Shown: positions 50,413-59,525, counted from the stretch's first letter. The stretch: DNA of 64,000 bases from JAUMBM01 sp964645715 (GCA_964645715.1 CAZYAO010000001.1:62001-126000), one strand, 5' to 3'. Numbers and translations: made by a program. The notes: generated from the letters alone by a model not told the origin.

Positions 50413-51491
50413 CTTGCGGGAAAGCCTCCCAGTAAATAATACATGTACAGTGTAGCCGTCAATAGTAATAAACCACCTGCCTGGTGAAAGACACCCAATC
50501 CAACAGGAATGGTTCCTATGCTGGTCATCACAGTTGCAATCCCCAGCGCAACTTGTATACCCAGCAGTAGCAACGTAATGACCGTTCCCTTACGCAACAA
50601 TGAATGTGTTGTATTTTTGTATAAAAGGTAGGCAAATATTACAATAGCAATCGTCAGTAGGTATGCTGTAGATCTGTGTACAAGCTGGACAAGCGCTGGT
50701 AGAAAAAGTGTGGCGTCGTACTGCACAAAGTTATCTGTGACCCACATACTTCTGTCTGTCAGCACAGAGGGAAGCCATTCACCATTCATATCCGGCCAAG
50801 TAGGATAAAATAGAGCAGCTTTTGTACCCGACATAATTCCGCCCAGTATAATTTGTACAGCTACCAATATAATAATAACAGCTAAGTACTTGCGCAGCGA
50901 AGGTGATACTTGCGCAAGGGTGAGCTCTGGCATCCATACTTTAAATACTGTCCAGGCAAGGTAGGCGTATAATATGCAAGCCAGCGACAGGTGCATGGTC
51001 AGTTTATAGGCATTTACCCAAGGACGATCAACCAACCCACTGGCAACCATAATCCAGCCAAAAGAAGCAACCACAGCTGCCATCAGCACTGTAATGACTA
51101 ATCGTTTTAGCAGCTTTTCATCGAGCCACTTCTTTCTCCGAAAAATAACAAAAGGAATAACGAAGACAAATCCCATAAGCCTGGCCCACAGCCTGTGAAA
51201 ATATTCCCAGAAGTAAATAAACTTAAACTCACTCATCGACATCCCGGCATTAATCTTTTGGTACTGGGGAGTCGCTTTGTATGCATCAAACTCAATTTGC
51301 CAATCCTGATCGTTCAGGGGCGGAATTGTCCCCGTAACAATCTCCCAGCGCGTAATGGATAGACCAGAGCCGGTGAGGCGTGTAATTCCTCCAATGACGA
51401 CTTGTCCCAAGACCATGATGAGGCCAATAAGAATCCACCAGCGAACAGGAGATGGATAAACAGAAAGATTGGATGTATGCGAAAATGCCAT
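50391..51491 (-). CDS. ctaA: Heme A synthase (COX15/CtaA)
   Basis: A 366-aa membrane protein with eight transmembrane helices that oxidises heme O to heme A for cytochrome c oxidase. The heme-ligand and conserved histidines are in EYFHRLWARLMG, KLTMHLSLACILYAYLAW, VQLVHRSTAYLL and VFHQAGGLLLL. ITRLTGSGLSITRWEIVTG matches the conserved first loop. It implies an aerobic respiratory chain with an aa3-type oxidase. No other cox gene is adjacent. It borders the putative origin on its 5' side, which would make it leftward and leading-strand. Confidence 0.92.
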   Translation of the reverse strand: MAFSHTSNLSVYPSPVRWWILIGLIMVLGQVVIGGITRLTGSGLSITRWEIVTGTIPPLNDQDWQIEFDAYKATPQYQKINAGMSMSEFKFIYFWEYFHRLWARLMGFVFVIPFVIFRRKKWLDEKLLKRLVITVLMAAVVASFGWIMVASGLVDRPWVNAYKLTMHLSLACILYAYLAWTVFKVWMPELTLAQVSPSLRKYLAVIIILVAVQIILGGIMSGTKAALFYPTWPDMNGEWLPSVLTDRSMWVTDNFVQYDATLFLPALVQLVHRSTAYLLTIAIVIFAYLLYKNTTHSLLRKGTVITLLLLGIQVALGIATVMTSIGTIPVGLGVFHQAGGLLLLTATLYMYYLLGGFPARKTPYSR

Positions 51492-52149
51492 GGCAATTTT
51501 TTTTTCAAAAATGCGTCAGATTCAGCAATAGCCTATATATGATATTAAAATAAAGTAAATATTTTTAAAAAAATATCATTACTATGGCTGTTGAAATGTG
51601 GAAAAGCAGTCTTTCTGGAGCACCTTGGAAGTTATTCACACAAGCTGCTTAGTTATCCACAATATGTCAACACTCAAAAGCCTTGCTATTACTGCATGCA
51701 AACTTATCCACACTTATGTTAATAAAACAACTGTTGATATTGTTTTCGCAGGAATGCATGTGGATTTTTACAAAAAAGTGTGAGTAACGCCAGTTTTTCC
51801 CCATTTTTCCGCTCTGTTGATATGTTAGTTTATGAAAAAAGGGTAGCTCTTGTTGGTTAGCGTGGAAAACTGTAAGGTTTTCCTGTGTTTTCCACAAGAT
51901 AGGTGTGGAGATGTGCCTTTTGTTAGTGGTTGTTTTTCAGTGGGTTATTGTTTGGTTAAAAAATGGGTGTGGAAAAGTATTTAAAGAGGCGTGGTAGTGG
52001 GGGAAAATTGTGCTGCGGGGAGCTTGGGTATTTTGCCGGCAGCAAGCTTGTGTACAGTTATTACAGGTGGTGGGATAAAATGAGTTACCCGCCAGCTGTG
52101 ACTGTCGTTTGAAAAGCGATGAAAACGTGTAGATGCTTGCGAAAAGCCA
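51492..52149. other. Putative chromosomal replication origin (oriC)
   Basis: This 658-nt region has no gene. It holds three strict DnaA boxes (TTATNCACA): 51632-51640, 51653-51661 and 51704-51712. It also holds relaxed boxes: TTTTCCACA at 51888-51896 (+) and, on the minus strand, at 51597-51605 and 51968-51976, plus AAATCCACA at 51759-51767 (-). A strongly AT-rich stretch (51530-51590) sits beside the first boxes as a candidate unwinding element. parS sites lie 16 kb away. dnaA itself is not adjacent, as is common in this phylum. The 3' part (51980-52149) has no clear feature. Confidence 0.78.
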
Positions 52150-52920
52150 CTACTTGTTAGCAACAGAGGGGCTGGTTTGTGTGAGATTAACCGACTGCAC
52201 AGTGGCGCAGAGTTCCGGTAGCCAATCCACATTTTTTTCTAAGGCATTACCCACGACAATCATATCGGCACCAGCTAGCAGCGCTTGCCGGGCAGCCTCG
52301 GAAGAGCGTATACCGCCTCCTACAATAATCGGGACATTGACTTCACTGCGTACGGCAGCAATCATTTCTGGTTTTACGGGGTAGCGTGCGCCACTACCCG
52401 AATCCAGGTAGATGAGTTGAAGTCCCAGCAGGGTGCCGGCCAGCGCGGTGATCCGGGCGATATCCGGTTTGTCGGCAGGTATGGGAAGGGTATTACTAAT
52501 ATAGCTTACGGATGTGGCGTGACCGCCATCGACCAGCATATAACCTGTCGGAATAATTTCCAGTTGGCTGTGTTTAAGCTTGGCTGCGGCCAGCACATGT
52601 TGCCCGATGAGAAGATCCGGATTTCGGCCTGAAATGAGCGACAGTAGCAGGATGGCGTCAGCTTTGGGATTAATCTGGTACATGCTGCCCGGAAACAATA
52701 CAACCGGTTTACTGGTGTGAGCCTTGAGGAGAGAAAGATAGTATTCATTTTGTGTCTCACTAACCAGACTTCCGCCCCACAGAAAACACCCTATGGGAAA
52801 TACCTCAGCCATAGATGCCAAATGCATGAGCGCATCGCGATTGGTTTTATCGGGATCGACAAGCACAGCCAGTTGTTTCTGGCCTGTAGAACGAGCATGT
52901 TTGAGGGCTGCATACATCAT
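52150..52920 (-). CDS. Geranylgeranylglyceryl phosphate synthase family protein
   Basis: A 256-aa TIM-barrel prenyltransferase of the GGGP/PcrB family: KQLAVLVDPDKTNRDAL, FLWGGSLVSETQNEYYLSLLKAHTSKPVVLFPGS, IPTGYMLVDGGHATSVSYIS and the phosphate-binding YLDSGSGARYPV/IIVGGGIRSSEAA. In archaea it makes the ether lipid precursor from sn-glycerol-1-phosphate; Bacteroidota homologues also make GGGP in vitro, but the in vivo product is unclear. I use the Met at 52920, because a TATCTTTG promoter box (52984-52991) overlaps the ORF's upstream Met at 52986. Confidence 0.9.
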   Translation of the reverse strand: MMYAALKHARSTGQKQLAVLVDPDKTNRDALMHLASMAEVFPIGCFLWGGSLVSETQNEYYLSLLKAHTSKPVVLFPGSMYQINPKADAILLLSLISGRNPDLLIGQHVLAAAKLKHSQLEIIPTGYMLVDGGHATSVSYISNTLPIPADKPDIARITALAGTLLGLQLIYLDSGSGARYPVKPEMIAAVRSEVNVPIIVGGGIRSSEAARQALLAGADMIVVGNALEKNVDWLPELCATVQSVNLTQTSPSVANK

Positions 52921-52983
52921 GGACACGCGATCTGAGAGTTGAATCCAAGGGTACGGAATGACAAATGGTGAGCGTGTATCAAA

Positions 52984-52991
52984 CAAAGATA
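52984..52991 (-). promoter_or_regulatory. -7 element (TATCTTTG) upstream of the GGGPS gene
   Basis: TATCTTTG on the minus strand matches TANNTTTG and lies 64 nt before the chosen ATG. The -33 position 20 nt upstream reads TAG rather than TTG. Its position argues against translation starting at 52986. Confidence 0.5.
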
Positions 52992-53191
52992 ACTTTATCT
53001 GCCAATTTGTCCTAACTAAAGGACGTCTGGGTCATAAATCCGCCGGTGCATATATTCCTTTGGTGGCCAAAAATAATGGCTAGCGACATCGGCTGCTACC
53101 CGACGCACTACTATTAGGAATTTTTTCCGGCAGCAGTAATCAGTTATTTACGAGTCATAAAGACTAATAATCGACGATGCGAGGTATGTAA

Positions 53192-53611
53192 TCAAGGCAA
53201 ATATGCAATGCACTTCAGCTCAATGGCGATGGGTGTAGGCAGACAGGTAATACCTACGGTCGTACGACAGGGCTGGTTGTCGGCAAAGTAACTTGCATAG
53301 ATGCGATTGTAGGTTTCAAAATCGCGATCCATATTGGTCAGGAAGACTGTTACATCTACCAGGTCTTCCCAACGGGCACCTGCTGCTTCCAACACTGCGC
53401 GAACATTGCGGAAAACACTGTGACATTGTTGCTCAAAATCAAAAGTCACAAAATTGCCGGCGGGACTGAGTGCAAGTCCGGGAATACCGTTGGTCTCCGG
53501 ATCGCGAGGGCCAATGCCGGAGAGAAAAAGCAGGTTGCCAACCCGTTTGGCGTGTGGATACAGACCTACGGGTTTGGGAGCGCCACTGGCGTGTATACTT
53601 TGCTGATTCAT
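53192..53611 (-). CDS. RidA family protein (aminomuconate deaminase-like)
   Basis: A 139-aa YjgF/YER057c/UK114 protein. The RidA core is present (NLLFLSGIGPRDPETNGIPG, ARWEDLVDVTVFLTNMDRDFETYNRIYASYF), with the substrate-carboxylate Arg in QPCRTTVGITCLPTPIAIELKCIAYLP. The FDFEQQCHSVFRNVRAVLEAAG segment recalls the 2-aminomuconate deaminase group of kynurenine degradation, which would fit kynU at 28.5 kb. Generic imine/enamine deaminase activity (RidA) is the alternative. The 270-nt gap to the GGGPS start holds no gene that I can see. Confidence 0.85.
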   Translation of the reverse strand: MNQQSIHASGAPKPVGLYPHAKRVGNLLFLSGIGPRDPETNGIPGLALSPAGNFVTFDFEQQCHSVFRNVRAVLEAAGARWEDLVDVTVFLTNMDRDFETYNRIYASYFADNQPCRTTVGITCLPTPIAIELKCIAYLP

Positions 53612-53712
53612 GCGTTTCTTTTATATGAAAAAAAGCAGCACAAAAGTAGACAAATGCGGGGAGTCGACTAAAAACAATTGTAGATGATTTCCACAAAGTC
53701 ATGAGGGCAGCT

Positions 53713-53720
53713 TATCTTTG
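53713..53720 (+). promoter_or_regulatory. -7 element (TATCTTTG) upstream of carB
   Basis: TATCTTTG matches TANNTTTG, 45 nt before the carB ATG. A TTTC at 53688-53691 sits 21 nt upstream as an imperfect -33 element. Confidence 0.55.
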
Positions 53721-53765
53721 CGGACAATTTAGCCAACCGCCAGGCTCTGGCTCAAAATTGTTGTC

Positions 53766-56600
53766 ATGCCCAAAGATGCATCGATTAGGTCTGTACTCAT
53801 TATAGGAAGCGGACCCATCATTATTGGTCAAGCCTGTGAGTTTGACTATTCAGGAAGCCAAGCCGCCCGTTCACTCCGGGAGGAAGGCATAGAGGTCACC
53901 CTCATCAATAGTAACCCAGCAACCATCATGACGGACCCCGTCACTGCAGACAACATTTATTTGTTGCCGCTGACGGTAGAAAGTCTCGAGCAGATTCTGC
54001 AGGAAAGGCAGATTGACGCGGTACTGCCTACGATGGGGGGCCAGACGGCACTCAACCTCGCCATTGAAGCAGGGCAGCGAGGTGTATGGGATCGCTATAA
54101 TGTCAGGATGATAGGTGTGGATCTCAATGCTATTGAGCTGACGGAGAACCGGGAGGCTTTCCGTCTTCACATGATCAAAAATGGTCTGGCCGTAGCTCCT
54201 TCCCGCATTGCCAATTCCTTCCTGGAGGGCAAAGAGGCAGCTCAGGAGATAGGTTTCCCATTGGTTATACGCCCGTCCTATACCCTGGGGGGTACCGGTG
54301 CCGCCTTTGTACACCAAGCTGCCACTTTTGATGACCTGCTGCGCCGTGGACTCAACCTGAGTCCCACGCATGAAGTATTGGTTGAAAAAGCGGTATTGGG
54401 GTGGAAAGAGTTTGAGCTTGAACTGTTGCGCGATACCAGCGATAATGTGGTCATTATCTGTACCGTAGAAAATCTTGATCCGATGGGTATCCATACAGGA
54501 GACTCCATCACCGTTGCACCAGCCATGACCCTGAGCGACACTGCCTATCAGGAGATGAGAGATCAGGCAATCAGGGCTATGCGTTCTCTCGGCAATTTTG
54601 CCGGCGGCTGCAATATTCAGTTCGCACTCAATCCCGAAACGGAGGAGCTGATTGTCATCGAGATTAACCCGCGCGTGAGTCGTTCGTCAGCGCTGGCCAG
54701 CAAAGCAACAGGCTATCCAATTGCCAAGATTTCAGCTAAAATTGCCATTGGTTATACACTTGACGAACTAAAAAACCAGATTACCAAGACCACGTCAGCT
54801 TATTTCGAACCTACGCTCGACTATGTGATTGTCAAGATGCCACGCTGGAACTTTGAAAAATTTCAGGGTGCGGATCACTTGCTTGGCCTCCAGATGAAAT
54901 CGGTAGGCGAGGTTATGGCCATCGGGCGTAATTTTCTCGAAGCGCTGCAGAAAGCTTGTCAGAGCCTCGAAAACGGACGGAGCGGGCTTGGCGCTGACTT
55001 GAAAGAATGGATTCGAACCGAAGATATTCTCGAACGACTGGAAAAAGCCAGCGATGATCGCATATTCCGCGTAAAAGATGCCCTCCGGCTTGGGGTTCCT
55101 TCTTCCACGGTGCACAAACTCACCAAGATAGACCCCTGGTTTATCAAGCAGATCAAGCGGCTGGTAAAAATGGAGGAGCAACTGATGCGCTACAATGTGC
55201 CGGAAGATATACCGGCAGATTTCATGCGGCAGCTCAAAGAATCAGGTTATGCTGACGCACAGATTGCGTGGGTAATGCGCGTGAGGGAAAGTGAAGTGAG
55301 CCGATATCGGCAAAAGCTTGGTATAAGGCGTACCTATAAGATGGTTGATACCTGTGCAGCTGAGTTTGAGGCCAAAACACCTTACTATTACTCTACTTTT
55401 GACAAAGAAAACGAAAGTATTCCGTCTGACCGGAAGAAGATCGTCGTCCTGGGTAGTGGCCCCAATCGCATTGGGCAGGGAATTGAATTTGATTATTGTT
55501 GTGTCCACGGACTGCTAGCCATTAAAGACGTCGGCTATGAGTCTATTATGGTCAACTGTAATCCCGAAACAGTTTCAACAGATTTTGACGTAGCAGATAA
55601 ACTGTATTTTGAGCCTGTTTATTGGGAACATCTGGAGGAAATCCTTGCTCTCGAAAAACCAGACGGGGTCATCGTCCAGTTGGGAGGGCAAACAGCGCTT
55701 AAATTAGCCAAGACACTGCACGAAAGGGGGGTACCTATCATCGGTACTAGCTTCCCTGATATGGATATGGCGGAAGATCGGGGCGCTTTTTCCAACCTGC
55801 TTAAAGAGCTGGGCATCCCTTATCCAGAGTATGGGGTCGCTGAAGATACTGATGAGGCGCTCGCTATTGCCCAAGAAGTGGGCTACCCTGTGCTTGTAAG
55901 GCCCAGCTATGTACTCGGCGGCCAGTTTATGCGTATCGTCATCAACAATGAGGAGCTGGAGCGGCAGGTACTGACGATCTTCAAGCATCTTCCTGAAAAC
56001 AGGGTGTTGATTGACCACTTCCTCGAACGGGCCAAAGAAGCAGAGATTGATGCCATTTGCGATGGCGAGCAGGTACACATCATGGGTATCATGGAGCACA
56101 TTGAACCGGCAGGTATCCACTCAGGAGATTCATCGGCCGTACTTCCTACCTATAGTTTGTCTGTAGATGCCATCAATACCATGGTTGACTATACAGAAAA
56201 GCTGGCTAAAGCACTGAATATTAAAGGTTTGATAAATGTTCAGTTTGCTATTAGACCCGGTAAAGATGGCAATCCTGATCAGGTGTATGTTATAGAGGCA
56301 AACCCTCGGGCTAGTCGTACGACACCCTTTATTGCAAAGGCTTACAAGGTTCCTTACCTGCAGATTGCAACTAAGATCATGCTGGGCACACACAAACTGA
56401 GTGATTTTAACATTCAGCCTCAACCGAGTGGCTATGCAATAAAAGTACCGGTATTTAGTTTCGATAAGTTTCCCAACGTCAATAAAGACTTGGGTCCCGA
56501 GATGAAGAGTACCGGTGAGGCAATCCGATTCATCAAAGATCTGTCGGATCCTTTTTTCCGCGAGCTCGACCGGCAGCGCTATATGTACCTGACTCGGTAG
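53766..56600 (+). CDS. carB: Carbamoyl-phosphate synthase large subunit, lacking the MGS-like domain
   Basis: A 944-aa CarB that makes carbamoyl phosphate for arginine and pyrimidines. Both ATP-grasp halves are present: half 1 from VLIIGSGPIIIGQACEFDYSG with RPSYTLGGTG and EINPRVSRSSALASKATGYP, and half 2 from VVLGSGPNRIGQGIEFDYCCVH with RPSYVLGGQFMRIV and EANPRASRTTPFIAK. The protein ends at RELDRQRYMYLTR, about 120 residues short of the E. coli enzyme, so the C-terminal MGS-like allosteric domain is absent. A terminator follows directly, so this is a natural end. Related Bacteroidota CarB proteins are of similar length (from memory). carA is not adjacent. Confidence 0.95.
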   Translation: MPKDASIRSVLIIGSGPIIIGQACEFDYSGSQAARSLREEGIEVTLINSNPATIMTDPVTADNIYLLPLTVESLEQILQERQIDAVLPTMGGQTALNLAIEAGQRGVWDRYNVRMIGVDLNAIELTENREAFRLHMIKNGLAVAPSRIANSFLEGKEAAQEIGFPLVIRPSYTLGGTGAAFVHQAATFDDLLRRGLNLSPTHEVLVEKAVLGWKEFELELLRDTSDNVVIICTVENLDPMGIHTGDSITVAPAMTLSDTAYQEMRDQAIRAMRSLGNFAGGCNIQFALNPETEELIVIEINPRVSRSSALASKATGYPIAKISAKIAIGYTLDELKNQITKTTSAYFEPTLDYVIVKMPRWNFEKFQGADHLLGLQMKSVGEVMAIGRNFLEALQKACQSLENGRSGLGADLKEWIRTEDILERLEKASDDRIFRVKDALRLGVPSSTVHKLTKIDPWFIKQIKRLVKMEEQLMRYNVPEDIPADFMRQLKESGYADAQIAWVMRVRESEVSRYRQKLGIRRTYKMVDTCAAEFEAKTPYYYSTFDKENESIPSDRKKIVVLGSGPNRIGQGIEFDYCCVHGLLAIKDVGYESIMVNCNPETVSTDFDVADKLYFEPVYWEHLEEILALEKPDGVIVQLGGQTALKLAKTLHERGVPIIGTSFPDMDMAEDRGAFSNLLKELGIPYPEYGVAEDTDEALAIAQEVGYPVLVRPSYVLGGQFMRIVINNEELERQVLTIFKHLPENRVLIDHFLERAKEAEIDAICDGEQVHIMGIMEHIEPAGIHSGDSSAVLPTYSLSVDAINTMVDYTEKLAKALNIKGLINVQFAIRPGKDGNPDQVYVIEANPRASRTTPFIAKAYKVPYLQIATKIMLGTHKLSDFNIQPQPSGYAIKVPVFSFDKFPNVNKDLGPEMKSTGEAIRFIKDLSDPFFRELDRQRYMYLTR

Positions 56601-56617
56601 GATAGTGAATTGAGGGT

Positions 56618-56661
56618 AAAAAAAAGCCCCCTGCAACCGTAGGCTGTAGGGGGCTTTTTTT
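56618..56661. terminator. Bidirectional terminator between carB and ricT
   Basis: AAAAAAGCCCCCTGCA (56618-56633) pairs with TGTAGGGGGCTTTTTT (56645-56660). The A run on one side and T run on the other allow it to act for both convergent genes. Confidence 0.87.
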
Positions 56662-56664
56662 CAA

Positions 56665-58173
56665 CTAGCTAGCCGGTGGCTGCGGAGGTCTGTTGCCACG
56701 TCCGCGCCGATTATTTTTTCTGCGATTGCCCGAGCCGGCAGGCTTGTTTCGGGCCTCAGCAGTCACTGGTGGCGGCTGTTGCTGAGGATCAGTTGTCGGC
56801 GGTTTGGCGGGTGGATTGGCAGGCTTGCCTGCCGTTGGTGCTGGTTGCTGTGCAGTAGCGCCAGCTGGCCGTTCCCGTGGCTCATTTTTACGAACCGGAT
56901 TTCGTTGATCCTTTATTTTTTTCTCATGCCGGGGAGCCTGGTGGCTTGGTAAGGGCTTTCCTTCCTCCCTTTTTCGGGAAAAATCGGGCTGTCGGCGCGC
57001 GGCAGTATCGCCAGAAGGTGTAGTGCGTGTAGGCATTTCTCCACCCTCCTTAGCCCGTTTCTTTCTACGCTTTTTCTTGCGTTCTTCTGCTGGCAGCTCA
57101 ATAAAGCCCGTCACATCCTCATAATCGGGCTCAGCATCGTGATCGGTCACTATTTCTGCGACGAGCTCATTTAAGTCGACAGTTTTCTTTCCTTCCTTGT
57201 TAAGTGCCTGAATCTCCCATACCTGCGCCACAGTCAGCGGGAAGAGTTTGCCTTTTGATGAACCATCCTGGTAAGTGTAGAACATCAGCTGCTTGAAGAT
57301 ATCCGTTTTTACAAGAATGGCAACACCCACCTCTGTAAAAAGACGATCGGCTTTGTCGGGGAAAGACTCCAGCGTGTCGAGGTAGGTATCCAACTCGTAA
57401 TTGAGGCAACACTTGAGGCGGCCACACTGACCTGACAGTTTGGATTGATTGATGGCCAGATTTTGGTAGCGAGCTGCTCCCGTAGAGACCGACTTGAAAT
57501 CAGTAAGCCAGGTAGAACAACACAGTTCGCGACCGCAGGAGCCTAGCCCGCCAATACGGGCAGATTCCTGCCGAGCCCCGATTTGGCGCATTTCTATTTT
57601 TACCCGAAATTCCTTAGCATACTGGCGGATGAGCTCTCTGAAATCTACACGTCCATTGGCGGTGTAGTAAAAAGTGGCTTTTCTTTTATCCCCTTGAAAT
57701 TCTACGTCTCCAATTTTCATATCCAGCCCAAGAGAACGTGCGATGGCCCGGGCCTGAACCATAGTGGGCTGCTCCATTTCCCGAGCCTCCTGCAGCCGTT
57801 CCAGATCCCGTTCATTGGCTTTACGCACAACCTCTTGGAGCACATTATCCGGGTTAATACGGCGCTTTTTCATCTGGAGTCGTACCAATTCACCCGATAG
57901 ATTTACGCGACCAATATCAAAACCACCACCTACATCCACAACTACCATTTCGGTAGGCGTTGGGCGATAGTGTGCTCCCGACCGGAAAAATGCTTTGCGG
58001 GCACCATTTTTAAAACTGACTTCTATGAAGTCGAAAGGATCTGTATCTGCAATATCGAGCTGCGATAACCAGTCAAAGGTATTCATGCGGTTGCAACCAC
58101 CTGTTTTACAGCCACCAGAACAACCGCCACCACTTCCACAACCACCACCAACACTACATCCTGTACATCCCAT
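56665..58173 (-). CDS. ricT: RicT/YaaT-like PSP1 domain protein
   Basis: A 502-aa protein with a Cys/Gly-rich N-terminus (MGCTGCSVGGGCGSGGGCSG), a PSP1 domain (about residues 40-300) with GLGSCGRELCCSTWL and SGQCGRLKCCLNYE (conserved cysteine clusters), and a long disordered basic tail rich in Lys/Arg/Pro/Gln (from about residue 355). RicT acts with RicA and RicF in RNA maturation in Bacillus; no RicA/RicF is seen here. It is 134 nt downstream of holB on the same strand, and a yaaT-holB pairing is also found in Bacillus. The Cys-rich start and tail are Bacteroidota additions. Confidence 0.88.
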   Translation of the reverse strand: MGCTGCSVGGGCGSGGGCSGGCKTGGCNRMNTFDWLSQLDIADTDPFDFIEVSFKNGARKAFFRSGAHYRPTPTEMVVVDVGGGFDIGRVNLSGELVRLQMKKRRINPDNVLQEVVRKANERDLERLQEAREMEQPTMVQARAIARSLGLDMKIGDVEFQGDKRKATFYYTANGRVDFRELIRQYAKEFRVKIEMRQIGARQESARIGGLGSCGRELCCSTWLTDFKSVSTGAARYQNLAINQSKLSGQCGRLKCCLNYELDTYLDTLESFPDKADRLFTEVGVAILVKTDIFKQLMFYTYQDGSSKGKLFPLTVAQVWEIQALNKEGKKTVDLNELVAEIVTDHDAEPDYEDVTGFIELPAEERKKKRRKKRAKEGGEMPTRTTPSGDTAARRQPDFSRKREEGKPLPSHQAPRHEKKIKDQRNPVRKNEPRERPAGATAQQPAPTAGKPANPPAKPPTTDPQQQPPPVTAEARNKPAGSGNRRKNNRRGRGNRPPQPPAS

Positions 58174-58307
58174 ACATTCATTTTATTTTAAGCACCCGGG
58201 GTGCAGCTGTTAAAAAATAAGTGGCTGTTTTAACCGTACTTTGACACCATGATTAGTGGAACAAAATACTTTACCAGCCGCCCAAAGCGCGGACTGAGAC
58301 AGCCTGA

Positions 58308-59432
58308 TCACGCCGCCAAAGGCTGGCGATTCAGTAATATTTGGTGCAGCTGAATGCTGGCATCCAAAAAGAGTATTTTAGGGTTTGCATTACGTTCAAC
58401 ATGGTAAATACAGGCGTCCAGCACCTGCACAATAGAATCGAGCTGTTCAAGCCCGATTAGCGCTGCCATTTTGGTAGCTGTTTCGATCTCTGTGGGTAGC
58501 AGTCTTATCCCCTGTATAGCCCCACTGTATTTGAGCGCCAAAAATTCCCGCCAAAAGTGAAGGGCATAGCGCAGAAAATGTTTTTGATTTTCCCTGCCGG
58601 CCTCGGCAAACTGCTCTACCCAGGCTGTCAGTTCTGTAGGTCGACCTTTATAGCATACACGCATCCAGCCCAGAAAACGCTCGCTGTGGTCAGTATCGTG
58701 TGTACCTGCCAACTTGAGAGCCTCATTGTAGTTGCCACCAGCAAGCTGGGCAACAGCGGAAGCTTTGTCAGTTGGCAGCGAAAGTTTTGCCGCCAACTGG
58801 CTGCTAATCTCTTGATCTGATAGTGGGTTTACTTTTACCAGCTGGCATCGCGACAGAATAGTTGTGAGTATGAGCTCCTGATTTTCTGCAATGAGTAAAA
58901 AAATAGTGTTGTCAGGGGGCTCTTCAATTAGTTTGAGCAGCCGATTGCCTTCATTGCCAAGATATTCGGGAAGCCATAGCATTAGCACTTTCCACTCACT
59001 TTCATAAGGCTTAAGGCTCAACTTCCGCACAATGTGTACACATTCCTCACGAGTAATATTGCCTTGCTTGTTGTCGGCACCAATGCGTTGTAGCCAATCG
59101 TTGGCTTCCATATACGGGCTAGTAGCCAAAGCTTCCCGCCATTGGGGGAGGAAAGGATCACTGGTCATTTTACTGCCGACTGTCGGAAACGAAAAGTGAA
59201 GGTCGGGGTGTACCCCTTTAGATGCTTTCTGGCAGCTGGGGCACTGTCCGCAGGCATCATCGCTGCTTTTGTTTTCGCATAGCAACATCATGGCAGTTGC
59301 CCAGGCCAGCGCCAGACCACCACTGCCGGGCGGTCCGAGCAGGAGCAGCGCATGCGGCAGCCTTCCGGAGGCAACCATATGGCTGAGCAGCGCCTTGGCA
59401 GGCTGTTGTCCTATGACATTTTTAAATTGCAT
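58308..59432 (-). CDS. holB: DNA polymerase III subunit delta prime
   Basis: A 374-aa clamp-loader subunit. The N-terminus MQFKNVIGQQPAKALLSHMVASGRLPHALLLLGPPGSGG shows a degenerate Walker A (GPPGSGGLA lacks the Lys), which is normal for delta prime. The zinc module is CENKSSDDACGQCPSC, and the SRC motif is TILSRCQLVKV. The C-terminal collar domain is visible. I start at the Met at 59432, since the upstream 20 residues of the ORF are unlike the family. It pairs with ricT downstream. Confidence 0.92.
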   Translation of the reverse strand: MQFKNVIGQQPAKALLSHMVASGRLPHALLLLGPPGSGGLALAWATAMMLLCENKSSDDACGQCPSCQKASKGVHPDLHFSFPTVGSKMTSDPFLPQWREALATSPYMEANDWLQRIGADNKQGNITREECVHIVRKLSLKPYESEWKVLMLWLPEYLGNEGNRLLKLIEEPPDNTIFLLIAENQELILTTILSRCQLVKVNPLSDQEISSQLAAKLSLPTDKASAVAQLAGGNYNEALKLAGTHDTDHSERFLGWMRVCYKGRPTELTAWVEQFAEAGRENQKHFLRYALHFWREFLALKYSGAIQGIRLLPTEIETATKMAALIGLEQLDSIVQVLDACIYHVERNANPKILFLDASIQLHQILLNRQPLAA

Positions 59433-59525
59433 AGCGGCGAAAGAACAGAGGTTAAGTTGCTGTGACGGTGCTATAATGCCGCTAAAATACAATTTTTTGT
59501 CAAATTATCAGTCATTGGCCAAGAA

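Noticed and set aside
53766..56600. carB as a truncated pseudogene
   Set aside because: Both ATP-grasp halves are intact and a strong terminator follows directly; the short form is known in this phylum.
58308..59432. holB as an inactive gene because of its broken Walker A
   Set aside because: Delta prime subunits normally lack ATPase activity, so the GPPGSGG variant is expected.
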